The notes under the pieces are model-generated. The model searched no databases, was not told the DNA's origin, and saw only the letters and a list, made by a program, of their open reading frames with translations. Position numbers and translations under genes: made by a program. Positions 30,746 through 40,366 of a stretch of 64,000 nt of DNA are shown here, piece after piece. This DNA is from Micromonospora sp. WMMA1363 (GTDB lineage: Bacteria; Actinomycetota; Actinomycetes; Mycobacteriales; Micromonosporaceae), in NCBI RefSeq assembly GCF_030345795.1, contig NZ_JAUALB010000001.1, forward strand, positions 925,001 through 989,000, read 5' to 3'. The number at the start of each line of letters is the position of its first letter. Position 1 is the stretch's first letter.

Positions 30746-30885
30746 GGAAACATCACCCCGCCGTGACGACAGATGGGACGGGCGTGGCTACCCGCCCCTC
30801 GGACCATGAAACCAGGCGAGAGCAGCAATTCAGGCTAGAGCGGCAATTTCGGTCAATTGCCGGGCATGGTCGCCCAGACGGTCGG

Positions 30886-31347
30886 TCACCGGCGGGGGCG
30901 GCGCGCGGTCGCCGCCCCCAGCGCCACCATCCCGGCACCGAAGCCCAGGTGCAGCCAGTCGTCCGCAGCGTTCACCGGCAGGACGTTCGCCGCGCTGCCG
31001 TGGTCCACCGCCAGGCCGTAGAGCCACAGTACGAGGTAGATCGCCCCGCCCCCGACCAGGTACGTCCGGGCCGCGGTGACGGTGCGGGACAGCGTCAGAC
31101 CGGCGACGCCGAACACCAGGTGCACCAGGTTGTGCAGAACCGAGACCTGGAGGACACCGAACAGCCGGGCCCCCGACTGGTGACCCGCGATCCTGAGATC
31201 GGCGAAGTCGCTGGTGACTCCGGGCACGAAACCGAGCAGTCCGATGATCAGGAACACGACGGCGACGGCGAAAGCGGCTCGGCGCACCGGCGCCCGACCC
31301 TCCGCCGGGTTGCGCCGGGCGCGCGCGTGGGCGGGCGGAAGCGTCAC
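30886..31347 (-). CDS. DUF4383 membrane protein
   Basis: This 153-aa protein is read from GTG 31347. Four hydrophobic segments include FAVAVVFLIIGLLGFVPGVT and LHNLVHLVFGVAGLTLSR, the DUF4383 signature being the HNLVHL block. The C-terminus ends in WLHLGFGAGMVALG. Function is unknown. It lies downstream of the GT4 gene on the same strand, 73 bp away, and upstream of ctaD with a 140-bp gap. Confidence 0.85.
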   Translation of the reverse strand: MTLPPAHARARRNPAEGRAPVRRAAFAVAVVFLIIGLLGFVPGVTSDFADLRIAGHQSGARLFGVLQVSVLHNLVHLVFGVAGLTLSRTVTAARTYLVGGGAIYLVLWLYGLAVDHGSAANVLPVNAADDWLHLGFGAGMVALGAATARRPRR

Positions 31348-31420
31348 CGGTGGGCCCTACCCACGCCGCCGGGCCCGAAACCCGTCCGGCCGCCCCGGTC
31401 CGCCGGCCGGTCGGGCGGGG

Positions 31421-32579
31421 TCAGGCCGCCTGCAGGCGGGGTGTGGTGGCGGGCAGTCGGACCCGCTCGTACAGGGCCAGGTACCGTCGTGCCATCGTCG
31501 CCGGAATGAACCGGTCGGCGGCCTCCCGTCGGCACTCGGTCTCGTCCAGCAGGCTCGCGGCGAGGAGCAGGTCGGCCAGCTCGTCCTCGTCGGCGGTGAG
31601 CAGGCCGGTGCGGCCGTGGTCGACCAACTCGGGCAGGCAGCCCCGGGCGGTGGACACCACCGGCGTGCCGAGCGCCAGCGACTCGACCACCGCCGTACCG
31701 CCCGGCTCCGCCCAGCGCAGCGGGAAGAGCGCGGCGCGGGCCCCGGCCACCAGGTCGTCGCGCTCGCGCCCGGCCACCGTGCCGACCCACCGCACCAGGT
31801 CGCCGTCGACGTGCGGGGCCACCCGGTCGAGGAAGAACCGCACGTCCGGATTCCGCCGGGCCTCCGCGCCGGCCGCGGCCAGATCGACCGGCCGGTGGTA
31901 CGGCCCCACCGGCCCCGCCAGCACCAGCGGGACACCCACCCGCCGCGCCACCCGGGCGCCGAGGTCCTGACCCTTGCCAGGAGTGATCCGACCCAGGACG
32001 ACCGCGTAGTCACCCTTGACCGCGGGCGGGCGGCGGTGCGCGTCCACGGCGAGCGGGGTGGACAGGTGAACGTGCCCGACCGAGTGCTCGCGCAGGGCGC
32101 GTGGAGCCCGCGTCAGCTGCGCGGCGGACACCCCGTTGACCCGGACCCGGTCCCCGCCGTCGAAGGTGCCGTACAGCTCCGGATGCTTGGCCAGGTCCCA
32201 GTGCAGGGTGTGCAACGCCGGCGGGGCGTCTGGGCCCAGCGCGGTGAGCGTGGCGAGCCCGACCGCCTCCCACGTGGTCGTGCACGAGATCGATGTCGTC
32301 GCGGGCACGCAGGAGGCGCGCCACGCCGGCCAGGTGCGCCTGGGAGATCCCGCACACCTGGTTGTACGGCCGCTGCAACGCGGCGAACTGCCCGTCGGGA
32401 AAGACCGAGAACGTCTCGTCGACCGGGAGGGTGCTGGTGCCGACCGAGGCGAGCACCACCGTGACGCCGAGCCGGCGCAACTCCGGCACCAGAGTGGCGA
32501 TCATGTTCTCGATGCCGCCGTAGCCCGGCGGGGGCACGGACAGCCACGGGCCGGCGTTCATCAAGACGGTGAGGCTCAT
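31421..32579 (-). pseudogene. GT4 glycosyltransferase with a single-base frame slip
   Basis: ATG 32579 begins MSLTVLMNAGPWLSVPPPGY, with the glycine-rich loop GYGGIENMIATLVPEL of GT4 enzymes. The frame runs to DIDLVHDHV and then shifts at the CCC at 32269-32271 (plus strand): removing one base continues as EAVGLATLTALGPDAPPALH. The rest is intact, with AVVLGRITPGKGQ, and EPGGTAVVESLALGTPVVST for the nucleotide-sugar site, ending RLPATTPRLQAA. Because only one base in a short G/C run is at fault, a sequencing error or recent mutation are both possible. It lies 76 bp downstream of gpgS, on the same strand. Confidence 0.85.
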
Positions 32580-32655
32580 CGAGGCCGACCCGCTCCCACA
32601 ACGGGGCTGTGGACGCCCGGCACCGCAGCACCGGCCGGCCGGCGGAGCCGGTTCC

Positions 32656-33672
32656 TCACGCTGCCGCCATCCGGCGTCGCGGCACCCGGTGCCGCAGCTC
32701 GGCCAGGGGCGGACGTTCCTCGATGGAGACGTCGGTGACCACGATCTCGCGTTCCAGGTTCGGTAGGGCCTCCGAACCGCCCCGCCGGAACTGGGTGAGC
32801 AGGGCGGCGGGGAACGCGCCTGGGGCCGCCCACCCGCTGCGCTGCAGACGGGACCAGGCGGTGAGCATGATCTGCGCCGACATCCGGCCCAGCGCCGCGG
32901 TGTCCTGGTGCCGGTGCTTGCGCTCACCGAGGTCAACCTGGGCGAGCGCGTCCAGGCCGACCAGGTCGAGCAGGTCGATGAGCATGGCCGTCTCGACGCC
33001 GTACCCGGAGACGAACGGCACCCGCTCCAGCACCGCGCGACGACCGGCGTACTCGCCGGCCAGCGGTTGCACGAAACCGGCCAGCTCCGGCCAGAACAGG
33101 TTCAGCAGCGGGCGCGCCATCAGCTCGGTGACCCGGCCGCCGCCGTCGGCCTCCACACTGGCCGTACCGACCAGGGGGCGATGGTAGAAGCCCTTGACGA
33201 AGTCGACCGACGGGTCGGTGAGCAGCGGGCCGAGCAGCCCGGTGACGAAGTGCGGGCGAAACTCCCGCAGGTCGGCGTCGAGGAACGCGACCACGTCCCC
33301 CTCGGCCGCGGCGAGCCCCGCCCACAGCGCGTCGCCCTTGCCGGTGAGCCGTGGCAGGCCCCGGGTCATCGCGTCCTGGCTGACGACCTCGGCGCCGGCG
33401 GCCCGGGCCACCTGCGCGGTGCGGTCCGTGGACCGGGAGTCCACCACGATCAACTCATCCACCAGCGGCACCCGGTCGAGAAGGTGTTCCCGGATCGTGG
33501 ACACGATCGCGCCGACGGTGGCCTCCTCGTTGCGCGCCGGCAGCACCACGCTGACCCGGCTGTTCCCCTTGGCGTCCAGCAGGCGCCGCGCCGGCCAGTC
33601 GCCGGCCGACGTCGTCCGGTAGGTGGCCCACGCCTCCACCACAGGTGAAACCGTCGTTTCCGTGTTCCGCAC
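32656..33672 (-). CDS. gpgS: Glucosyl-3-phosphoglycerate synthase (GT81)
   Basis: This 338-aa enzyme transfers glucose from a nucleotide donor to 3-phosphoglycerate, the first step toward glucosylglycerate and, in mycobacteria, methylglucose lipopolysaccharide. Motifs are VVLPARNEEATVGAIV, IVVDSRSTDRT, the donor/metal site FLDADLREF and the GpgS block FVSGYGVETAMLIDLL. GTG 33672 was preferred over GTG 33702 because GGGGG lies seven bases upstream and the length then matches the family. Probably co-transcribed with the downstream GT4 gene. It diverges from the Gfo/Idh/MocA gene across a repeat-rich region. Confidence 0.93.
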   Translation of the reverse strand: MRNTETTVSPVVEAWATYRTTSAGDWPARRLLDAKGNSRVSVVLPARNEEATVGAIVSTIREHLLDRVPLVDELIVVDSRSTDRTAQVARAAGAEVVSQDAMTRGLPRLTGKGDALWAGLAAAEGDVVAFLDADLREFRPHFVTGLLGPLLTDPSVDFVKGFYHRPLVGTASVEADGGGRVTELMARPLLNLFWPELAGFVQPLAGEYAGRRAVLERVPFVSGYGVETAMLIDLLDLVGLDALAQVDLGERKHRHQDTAALGRMSAQIMLTAWSRLQRSGWAAPGAFPAALLTQFRRGGSEALPNLEREIVVTDVSIEERPPLAELRHRVPRRRMAAA

Positions 33673-33717
33673 AGACACCCCCTGCTCGTGGCGGAAAACC
33701 ACCCTGGTCTTCCCACT

Positions 33718-33865
33718 ACCCGCCCCCGGCTAACCGGTCACCCGCCCCCGGCCAACCGGATCATCCCTAACAGGATGATCACCTCGGTGACGACGGCGCG
33801 TTCCTGGATGATGAACGTTTGATTGCGGCCACCCGGGGGAGATTCGATTGCGGTCACCCGGGGGA
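33718..33865. promoter_or_regulatory. Operator-like region with two tandem repeat pairs and two dyads
   Basis: In the 239-bp gap between divergent genes: ACCCGCCCCCGGCTAACCGG (33718-33737) recurs at 33740-33759 with one change (22-bp period). GATTGCGGCCACCCGGGGGA (33821-33840) recurs at 33846-33865 with one change (25-bp period). Between them are a perfect dyad GATCATCC/GGATGATC (33759-33766 and 33773-33780) and CGTTC/GAACG (33799-33803 and 33813-33817). Such arrangements are typical of multi-site regulator binding. The regulator is not encoded next to it. Confidence 0.6.
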
Positions 33866-33911
33866 AGAGCTGGCGCGGGATCCGCGGGACGTCGTGGAAA
33901 GGCGTGGTGAC

Positions 33912-34934
33912 ATGCGCACGTGCCGGGTGGGCGTGATCGGAGCGGGCGGGGTGGCCCACCGCCACGCCCGCGTGCTGCGCGACTTCGACGACGCCGAGTT
34001 GCTCGGGGTGACCGACGTGCTGCCGACGGCCGCCGCCGCTCTGGCCGAAACGTACCGGGTGCCGGCTTTCGCCGGTGTCGAGGAGCTGCTGGCCGCCGGA
34101 CCGGACGCGGTGTACGTGTGCGTGCCGCCGTTCGCCCACGGGCCGGCTGAGGAGGCCGTGATCGCGGCCGGGTTACCGATGTTCGTGGAGAAGCCGGTGG
34201 CGGTCGACCTGGCCACCGCCGAGCGGATCGGCGGCCTGGTCGCCGAGCGGGGACTGCTCACCGGCGTCGGCCACCAGTGGCGGTACCTGCCGGTGGTCGA
34301 GCGGGCCCGTGGACTGCTCGCCGGCCGTCCGGTGCGGATGGTCGCCGGGTCCTGGCTGGACAAGGTGCCCCCGGTGGCGTGGTGGTCCCGGCGGGACAAC
34401 TCCGGTGGCCCGGTGGTCGAGCAGGCCGCGCACGTGCTGGACCTGATCCGCCTGCTCGTCGGGGAGGTCACCGAGGTGACCGCGTACGGAAACGGCACGC
34501 CGCCGCCGGTCGACGGCGCCGACGTCGACGCGGTGACCACGGCCGTACTGCGGATCGCCGGTGGTGCCGTCGGCACGCTCAACGCCGCCTGCGTCCTCGG
34601 CTGGCAGCACCGCGTCGGGCTGGAGGTTCTCGCCGACGGGCTGGCCCTGTCGCTGACCGAGGCGGGCCTGGTGGTCCGCGACGCCGACGGCGAGCGATCG
34701 TTCCCCGCCGACCCGGACGCCGCTCGGGTGGCCGTGGACCGGGCGTTCGTCGACGCCGTCCGCGGTGTCGGAGACGACGTCCGCGCGCCGTACGCGGAGG
34801 CGCTCGACACCCACCGGCTAGCGGTCGCGGTGGCGGACTCCGCGTCCACCCGTCGGACCGTGCGCCTGCCCGCTCCCGCCACCGCGCGGACCGTCACCAC
34901 CGGCGTCACCACCGGCGTGACCGTCGATGCGTGA
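33912..34934 (+). CDS. Gfo/Idh/MocA-family oxidoreductase
   Basis: This 340-aa NAD(P)-dependent sugar or inositol-type dehydrogenase starts at ATG 33912. The Rossmann motif VGVIGAGGVAHRHARVL is at residues 6-22, VYVCVPPFAH follows, and the catalytic Lys is in FVEKPVAVD. The C-terminal substrate domain includes WWSRRDNSGGPVVEQAAHVLD, whose His is typical of the active site. A Thr/Val-rich tail (TVTTGVTTGVTVDA) ends the protein. It overlaps the next dehydrogenase gene by 8 bp, so the two probably act in one pathway, perhaps on an unusual sugar (inference). Confidence 0.9.
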   Translation: MRTCRVGVIGAGGVAHRHARVLRDFDDAELLGVTDVLPTAAAALAETYRVPAFAGVEELLAAGPDAVYVCVPPFAHGPAEEAVIAAGLPMFVEKPVAVDLATAERIGGLVAERGLLTGVGHQWRYLPVVERARGLLAGRPVRMVAGSWLDKVPPVAWWSRRDNSGGPVVEQAAHVLDLIRLLVGEVTEVTAYGNGTPPPVDGADVDAVTTAVLRIAGGAVGTLNAACVLGWQHRVGLEVLADGLALSLTEAGLVVRDADGERSFPADPDAARVAVDRAFVDAVRGVGDDVRAPYAEALDTHRLAVAVADSASTRRTVRLPAPATARTVTTGVTTGVTVDA

Positions 34935-36015
34935 CCGGGTCGTGGCCGTCACCGCCCCCGGCCGGGTGGAACTGGTCGAGCAGGACGCCGCGCCCCTGAC
35001 CGAGGGCACCTTCCGGGTCGAGACGCTCTACAGCGGCGTCTCCGCCGGCACCGAGTTGAGCTTCGTCAAGGGCACCAACCCGTACCTCAACGGCACCTGG
35101 AATCCGGGCCTCGGCCTGTTCCAGCCCGGGGAGGCGAGCACTCCGTACCCGGTGACCCGGTTCGGCTACATGCAGGTCGGGCGGGTGGTGGAGAGCAGCA
35201 CCCCGGCCGTCGCCGTCGGCGCGGTCGGGGCCATGACGTACGGCCATCGCACCGGCCACGTCGCCGACCCGCTGACGGAGCGGTTCGTCCCGCTGCCCGA
35301 AGACCTCGACCCGCTGCTCGGTGTGTACGTGGCGCAGCTCGGGCCGATCTGCGCCAACGGCCTGCTGCACGCCGCGGCCGACCTGCACGGCGCCGGCGTC
35401 CGGTCGCTCGCCGACGGGGTGCGCGGCCGGCGCGTCGCCGTGGTCGGCGCCGGGGTGGTGGCGTTGCTCACCGCGCTGTTCGCCACCCGGCACGGCGCCG
35501 CGTCGGTGGTGGTGCTCGATCCGACTCCGCAGCGTCGGGCGGCCGCCGAGGCACTGGGCCTGGCGGTCCTCGATCCGGCGGTGGACGATCCGGCGGTGGT
35601 GCTCAAGAGCCGGTGGGCGCACGCCGCCGGTGACCGGGGCGCCGACGTGGTGTTCCAGTGCCGTGGCCAGGCCTGGGCGTTGCAGCTCGCGCTGCGCCTG
35701 CTGCGCCCGCAGGGCGTCGTGATCGACCTCGCCTTCTACCAGGCCGGCGCGGACGCCGTCCGGCTCGGTGAGGAATTTCACCACAACGGCCTCTCGGTGT
35801 GTTGCGCGCAGATCGGCCGGGTGCCCCGGGGGCTCGCCTCGACCTGGGACCGGGAGCGGCTGAGCGCGGAGACGATCGACCTGCTCCGAGCGTACGGTCG
35901 GGCGGTCCGTGCCCACCTGGTCTCGGCGGTGGTGCCGTTCGAGGAAGCCCCGACGCTGCTCACCGCCCTGGCCGAGCGCCGCCGCCAGGAGCTGCAGGTC
36001 GTGCTCACCTGCTGA
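34927..36015 (+). CDS. Zinc-type alcohol dehydrogenase-like (MDR) oxidoreductase
   Basis: This 362-aa medium-chain dehydrogenase/reductase starts at ATG 34927 inside the end of the upstream gene. The N-terminal GroES-like part has YSGVSAGTELSFVKG; the nucleotide-binding motif VAVVGAGVVALLTALFA follows near the middle. The canonical catalytic zinc Cys and His positions are not clearly present, as in the Gfo/Idh-linked branch of this superfamily. It is paired with the upstream oxidoreductase. The substrate is unknown. Confidence 0.85.
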   Translation: MRDRVVAVTAPGRVELVEQDAAPLTEGTFRVETLYSGVSAGTELSFVKGTNPYLNGTWNPGLGLFQPGEASTPYPVTRFGYMQVGRVVESSTPAVAVGAVGAMTYGHRTGHVADPLTERFVPLPEDLDPLLGVYVAQLGPICANGLLHAAADLHGAGVRSLADGVRGRRVAVVGAGVVALLTALFATRHGAASVVVLDPTPQRRAAAEALGLAVLDPAVDDPAVVLKSRWAHAAGDRGADVVFQCRGQAWALQLALRLLRPQGVVIDLAFYQAGADAVRLGEEFHHNGLSVCCAQIGRVPRGLASTWDRERLSAETIDLLRAYGRAVRAHLVSAVVPFEEAPTLLTALAERRRQELQVVLTC

Positions 36016-36038
36016 CCGGGTTGGCTACCGTTCCCGGC

Positions 36039-37798
36039 ATGACCACCCCCGGCACCACAGCACCGGTCGGCCTCGCCGCCCTCCTGCCGTACCTGCGCGC
36101 CCACCGCGGCATCCTCGCCGTGGTGGGCGCGCTGTCCCTGGCCGGCGCCGCGGCGTCGCTGGCGCAGCCGCTGCTCACCCGCGAGGTGCTGGACGCGGTG
36201 ACCGCCGCCCGGCCGATCAGCCTCCTGGTCGGCCTCCTGGTGGGGCTGGTGCTGGCCGCCGCGGTGCTCGGCGGGTTCCGGGACTACCTGCTGCAACGCA
36301 CCGCCGAGGGGCTGGTGCTGGCGACCCGGCGGCGGCTGGCCGGGCACCTGCTGCGGCTGCCGGTCGCGGAGTACGACCGCCGGCGCACCGGCGACCTGCT
36401 GTCCCGGGTCGGTTCGGACACCACGCTGCTGCGCGCCGTGGTCACCTCGGGCCTGTTCGAAGTGGTCACCGGGGCGGTGATGGTGCTCGGCGCGACCGGT
36501 GCGATGCTGCTGCTCGACCCGGTGCTGTTCGGGGTGACCCTGCTCGGCGTGGCCGCGGGCGTGACCTTCGCGGTCACGGTGGCGCGGCGGGTCCGTGGCC
36601 TCGCCCGGGCGGCCCAGGAGCGCGTCGGCGAGATGACCTCCGCGGTGGAACGGGCGATCTCGGCCGCCCGGACGATCCGCGCCGCCCGGCCGAGCAGCGG
36701 GAGGCCGACGCGGTGGAAGCGAGCGCCGGTGCGGCGTACGCGGCGGGCCTGCGCGTCGCCCGGGTGCAGGCGGTGGTCGCGCCGGTGAGCACGGTGACCA
36801 TTCAGGGCGCGTTCCTGCTCGTGCTGGGCATCGGTGGGGCCCGGGTGGCCGCGGGCGCGATCAGCGTCGGTGACCTGGTGGCGTTCATCATGTTCCTGTT
36901 CTTCCTGGTGCTGCCGCTCGGGCAGGCGGTGAACGCGTACACCCAGGTGCAGGCCGGCCTGGGGGCGCTGCACCGGATCGAGGAGGTGCTCGCGGTGCCG
37001 GCCGAGGACGCCAGCGACCGGCCCACGGTCACCGTGGCCGAGTGGCCCGCCCCGTCGGCACCGGCCGTACCCATGATCGAGTTCGACCGGGTCGGCTTCG
37101 GCTACCCGGGCGGTCCGGCGGTGCTGCACGAGGTGAGTTTCGCCGTCCCCGCCGGCACCCGGACCGCCCTGGTCGGCCCGTCCGGCGCCGGCAAGTCGAC
37201 CCTGCTCGCCCTGGTGGAGCGCTTCTACGAGGTGACCGACGGGGCGCTGCGGCTCGGTGGGGTGGACGTGCGGGATCTGCCCCGGGACGTGCTGCGCGCC
37301 GGCCTCGGGTACGTGGAACAGGAGGCCCCGGTGCTGGCCGGCACCCTGCGGGAGAACCTGTTGATCACGGCGCCGGGGGCGGCGGAGGCGCGGCTGCGGG
37401 CGGTGCTCGACGAGGTGAACCTCGGTCACCTGGTCGAGCGCGCCCCCGAGGGGCTGGACGTACAGGTGGGTGAGGGTGGGGTGCTGCTCTCCGGCGGGGA
37501 GCGGCAGCGGCTGGCGATCGCGCGGGCACTGCTGGCCGGCCCGCCGGTGCTGCTGCTCGACGAGCCGACGAGCAACCTCGACGCACGCAACGAGGCGGCC
37601 CTGCGCCGGGCGATTGACGCCGTGGCGGTACGGCGCACCCTGTTGATCGTGGCGCACCGGCTCTCCACCGTCGTCGACGCCGACCAGATCGTGGTGCTCG
37701 ACGGCGGACGGGTCGTCGCCACCGGCAGCCACGACGACCTGACCGTCACCAGCCCGCTCTACCGGGAGCTGGCCGCACACCAGCTACTGGTCGGCTGA
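36039..37798 (+). pseudogene. ABC exporter (fused TMD-NBD) with a single-base deletion
   Basis: ATG 36039 begins a type IV exporter half-transporter: six membrane segments, then a C-terminal ATPase with GPSGAGKST (Walker A), LSGGERQR (signature), LLLDEPTSNLD (Walker B) and AHRLST (H-loop). At 36689-36691 one base is missing: AISAARTIRAAR is followed in another frame by EQREADAVEASAGAAYAAGL. The total is 1,760 nt, one short of a multiple of three. Everything else is intact, so this may be a sequencing error in a G/C run. If real, the ATPase half is lost. It lies 23 bp after the MDR gene in the same operon. Confidence 0.85.
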
Positions 37799-37872
37799 GC
37801 GTGACCGGCCGGTGGCGACACCCGGGCGGGCGGGACACGGAAGATCGGTCCGGTCGCGTACCGTTGCCGCTC

Positions 37873-40164
37873 ATGGGTGTGTCGCAACGGTTGAAGAGCA
37901 GGTTCCGCCGGTTTCTCCAGCGCCCGGGGACGACGGTCGACCTGGGGCCGCTGGAGAAGATCCTGCCCGCGGCCGAGGCGCGCGAGGAGAAGCTGCGGAC
38001 GCTCGACGACGTCGAGCTGACCGAGGCGGCCGGTAAGGCCGCGGGCTACGAGGAGATCTGCGCGATCGGCCGCGAGGCCGCCCGCCGGGGCCTCGACCAG
38101 CGACCGTACGACGTGCAACTGCTCGGCGCGATGGCGCTGTTGTCCGGCAAGGTCGCGGAGATGGCCACCGGTGAGGGCAAGACCCTGACCGCCGCGATCG
38201 CCGCGTACGGGCACGTCCGGCTGGGTAACGGCCCGGTGCACGTGCTCACCGTCAACGACTACCTGGCCCGCCGTGACGCCCAGTGGATGGAGCCCGTCTA
38301 CACCCTGCTCGGCCTCACCGTCGGCTGGGTCAACGAGGCGTCCACGCCGCAGGAGCGGCGCGACGCGTACGCCTGCGACGTCACCTACGTGTCGGTCAGC
38401 GAGGCCGGCTTCGACTACCTGCGCGACCAGTTGGTCACCGATTTCGCCGACCGGGTGCAGCCGGCGCTGTGCACCGCGATCGTCGACGAGGCCGACTCGA
38501 TCCTGATCGACGAGGCCCGGGTGCCGATGGTCCTCGCCGGTGCGGTCGCCGGCGAGCAGGACCCGGTGCACACCGCCGCCGCGCTCGTGCGCGGCCTGCG
38601 CAGGGGCACGCACTACACCGTCGCCGAGGACGGCCGCAACGTCTCCTTCACGGCCTCCGGCCTGGCCACCGTCGAGGCCAGGCTCAGCGTCGACCTGTAC
38701 GACGAGGAGAACGTCGCCCAGCTCTCGGCGGTGAACGTGGCCCTGCATGCCCACGCCCTGCTGCACCGCGACGTGGACTACATCGTCCGCGAGGACACGG
38801 TCGAGTTGATCGACGAGATGCGCGGCCGGGTCGCGCAGCGCCGCCGCTGGCCCGACGGCCTCCAGGCGGCCGTCGAGGCGAAGGAGGGCCTGGACGCCAC
38901 CGCCGAGGGAGAGGTGCTGGGCACGATCGCCGTGCAGGCGTACATCGGTCTCTACCCGACGGTCTGCGGGATGACGGCCACCGCCGTGCTCGTCGGCGAC
39001 CAGCTGCGCGAGTTCTTCGGCCTCGAGGTGGCGGTCATCCCGCCGAACACCCCCTGTGTCCGGGAGGACGAGCCGGATCGGATCTACGCAACCCGCGCCG
39101 AGAAGGAGGAGGCGCTGATCGACGAGATCAGGCGCAACCACGAGCGCGGACGACCGGTGCTGGTCGGCACGCTCGACGTCAAGGAGTCCGAGGGGCTGGC
39201 CGCCGGTCTGAACGCGGCCGGCGTGCCGTGCGTCGTCCTCAACGCCAAGAACGACGACGACGAGGCGGCGATCATCGCCGAGGCCGGCGCCCACGGTGCG
39301 GTGACCGTCTCCACCCAGATGGCCGGCCGGGGTGTCGACATCCGCCTCGGCGGCAGCGACCAGGCCGACCGGGACCGGGTCGCGGGACTCGACGGCCTGT
39401 ACGTGATCGGCAGCGGTCGGCACGACAGCCGTCGCGTCGACGACCAGCTGCGTGGGCGGGCCGGCCGGCAGGGCGATCCGGGTGGGTCGGTCTTCTTCGT
39501 CAGCCTGGAGGACGAGCTCGTCGTACGCCACGCCGGCGAGACCGTGCCCGCGTCGCCCCGGATGAACGCTGACGGCCTGGTCACCGACCCGCAGGTGGAC
39601 TACGCCGTCGAGCACGCCCAGCGGGTCGCCGAGGGGGTCAACCACGAGATCCACCGCAACACCTGGCGCTACAGCGTGGTGATCGAGCAGCAGCGCAAGG
39701 CCCTCGCCGAACGTCGGGAGCGGCTGCTGACCACCGATGTCGCCGCGCTGATGCTGTTGGACAAGGTGCCCGACAAGGCCGGGGAGATGGACGAGGACCT
39801 GCTCGCCCGGGTCGCCCGGTCGATCGCCCTGTTCCACCTCGACCGGCTCTGGGCCGATCATCTCGCCGAGCTGTCCGAGGTGCGCGAGGGCGTGCACCTG
39901 CGGGCGCTGGGCCGGCTGGACCCGCTGGACGAGTTTCACCGTGCCGCCGTGCCCGCGTTCACCGACCTCGTCCCGGAGATCGAGCGGCGGACGATCGCGA
40001 CCTTCACCGAGACCGAGATCGACGAGACCTGGGAGCCCGACGAGGCGAAGCTGGTCCGGCCGAGCGCCACCTGGACGTACCTCGTGCACGACAACCCGTT
40101 CGGCTCCGAGTTGGATCGGCTCATCGCCTCGGTGGGCCGGCGGATCAGCGCCGCGTCTCGTTAG
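37873..40164 (+). CDS. secA2: Accessory preprotein translocase ATPase SecA2
   Basis: This 763-aa protein has a SecA motor core. Walker A is at 97-104 (MATGEGKT, Lys103), the DEAD box at 205-208 (DEADSILIDEAR), a preprotein cross-linking region follows, and TQMAGRGVDIRLGG and GRAGRQGDPG are the conserved motifs V and VI. It is shorter than housekeeping SecA and lacks the C-terminal linker with the zinc site, as in actinobacterial SecA2. It drives export of a subset of proteins through SecYEG. ATG 37873 was chosen by family length. It lies 74 bp after the ABC exporter gene. Confidence 0.93.
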   Translation: MGVSQRLKSRFRRFLQRPGTTVDLGPLEKILPAAEAREEKLRTLDDVELTEAAGKAAGYEEICAIGREAARRGLDQRPYDVQLLGAMALLSGKVAEMATGEGKTLTAAIAAYGHVRLGNGPVHVLTVNDYLARRDAQWMEPVYTLLGLTVGWVNEASTPQERRDAYACDVTYVSVSEAGFDYLRDQLVTDFADRVQPALCTAIVDEADSILIDEARVPMVLAGAVAGEQDPVHTAAALVRGLRRGTHYTVAEDGRNVSFTASGLATVEARLSVDLYDEENVAQLSAVNVALHAHALLHRDVDYIVREDTVELIDEMRGRVAQRRRWPDGLQAAVEAKEGLDATAEGEVLGTIAVQAYIGLYPTVCGMTATAVLVGDQLREFFGLEVAVIPPNTPCVREDEPDRIYATRAEKEEALIDEIRRNHERGRPVLVGTLDVKESEGLAAGLNAAGVPCVVLNAKNDDDEAAIIAEAGAHGAVTVSTQMAGRGVDIRLGGSDQADRDRVAGLDGLYVIGSGRHDSRRVDDQLRGRAGRQGDPGGSVFFVSLEDELVVRHAGETVPASPRMNADGLVTDPQVDYAVEHAQRVAEGVNHEIHRNTWRYSVVIEQQRKALAERRERLLTTDVAALMLLDKVPDKAGEMDEDLLARVARSIALFHLDRLWADHLAELSEVREGVHLRALGRLDPLDEFHRAAVPAFTDLVPEIERRTIATFTETEIDETWEPDEAKLVRPSATWTYLVHDNPFGSELDRLIASVGRRISAASR

Positions 40165-40188
40165 GTCGCGCCGGCGCTGACCGGGCCG

Positions 40189-40204
40189 GTACCGGGTCCG
40201 GTAC
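40189..40204. promoter_or_regulatory. Dyad upstream of the GAF-ANTAR gene
   Basis: GTACCGG (40189-40195) and CCGGTAC (40198-40204) form a perfect 7-bp inverted repeat with a 2-bp centre. It lies 25 bp after the secA2 stop and 163 bp before the next start, so it could be an operator or a weak terminator. Confidence 0.35.
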
Positions 40205-40366
40205 GGTCTGGTATCGGATAGGGCCCCATTTTGTGCCGTTTCGACCCCTGTCTGCGGGGTAGTACCCCGGGTCTGCAGAGTCGGGAGAGATCAGGAACAT
40301 GGAACAGGGGACAGCTCCGATGGGGCGCGCCGCGTCGCGCGCGGAAGCGGTGGGGGCGGAAGACCG

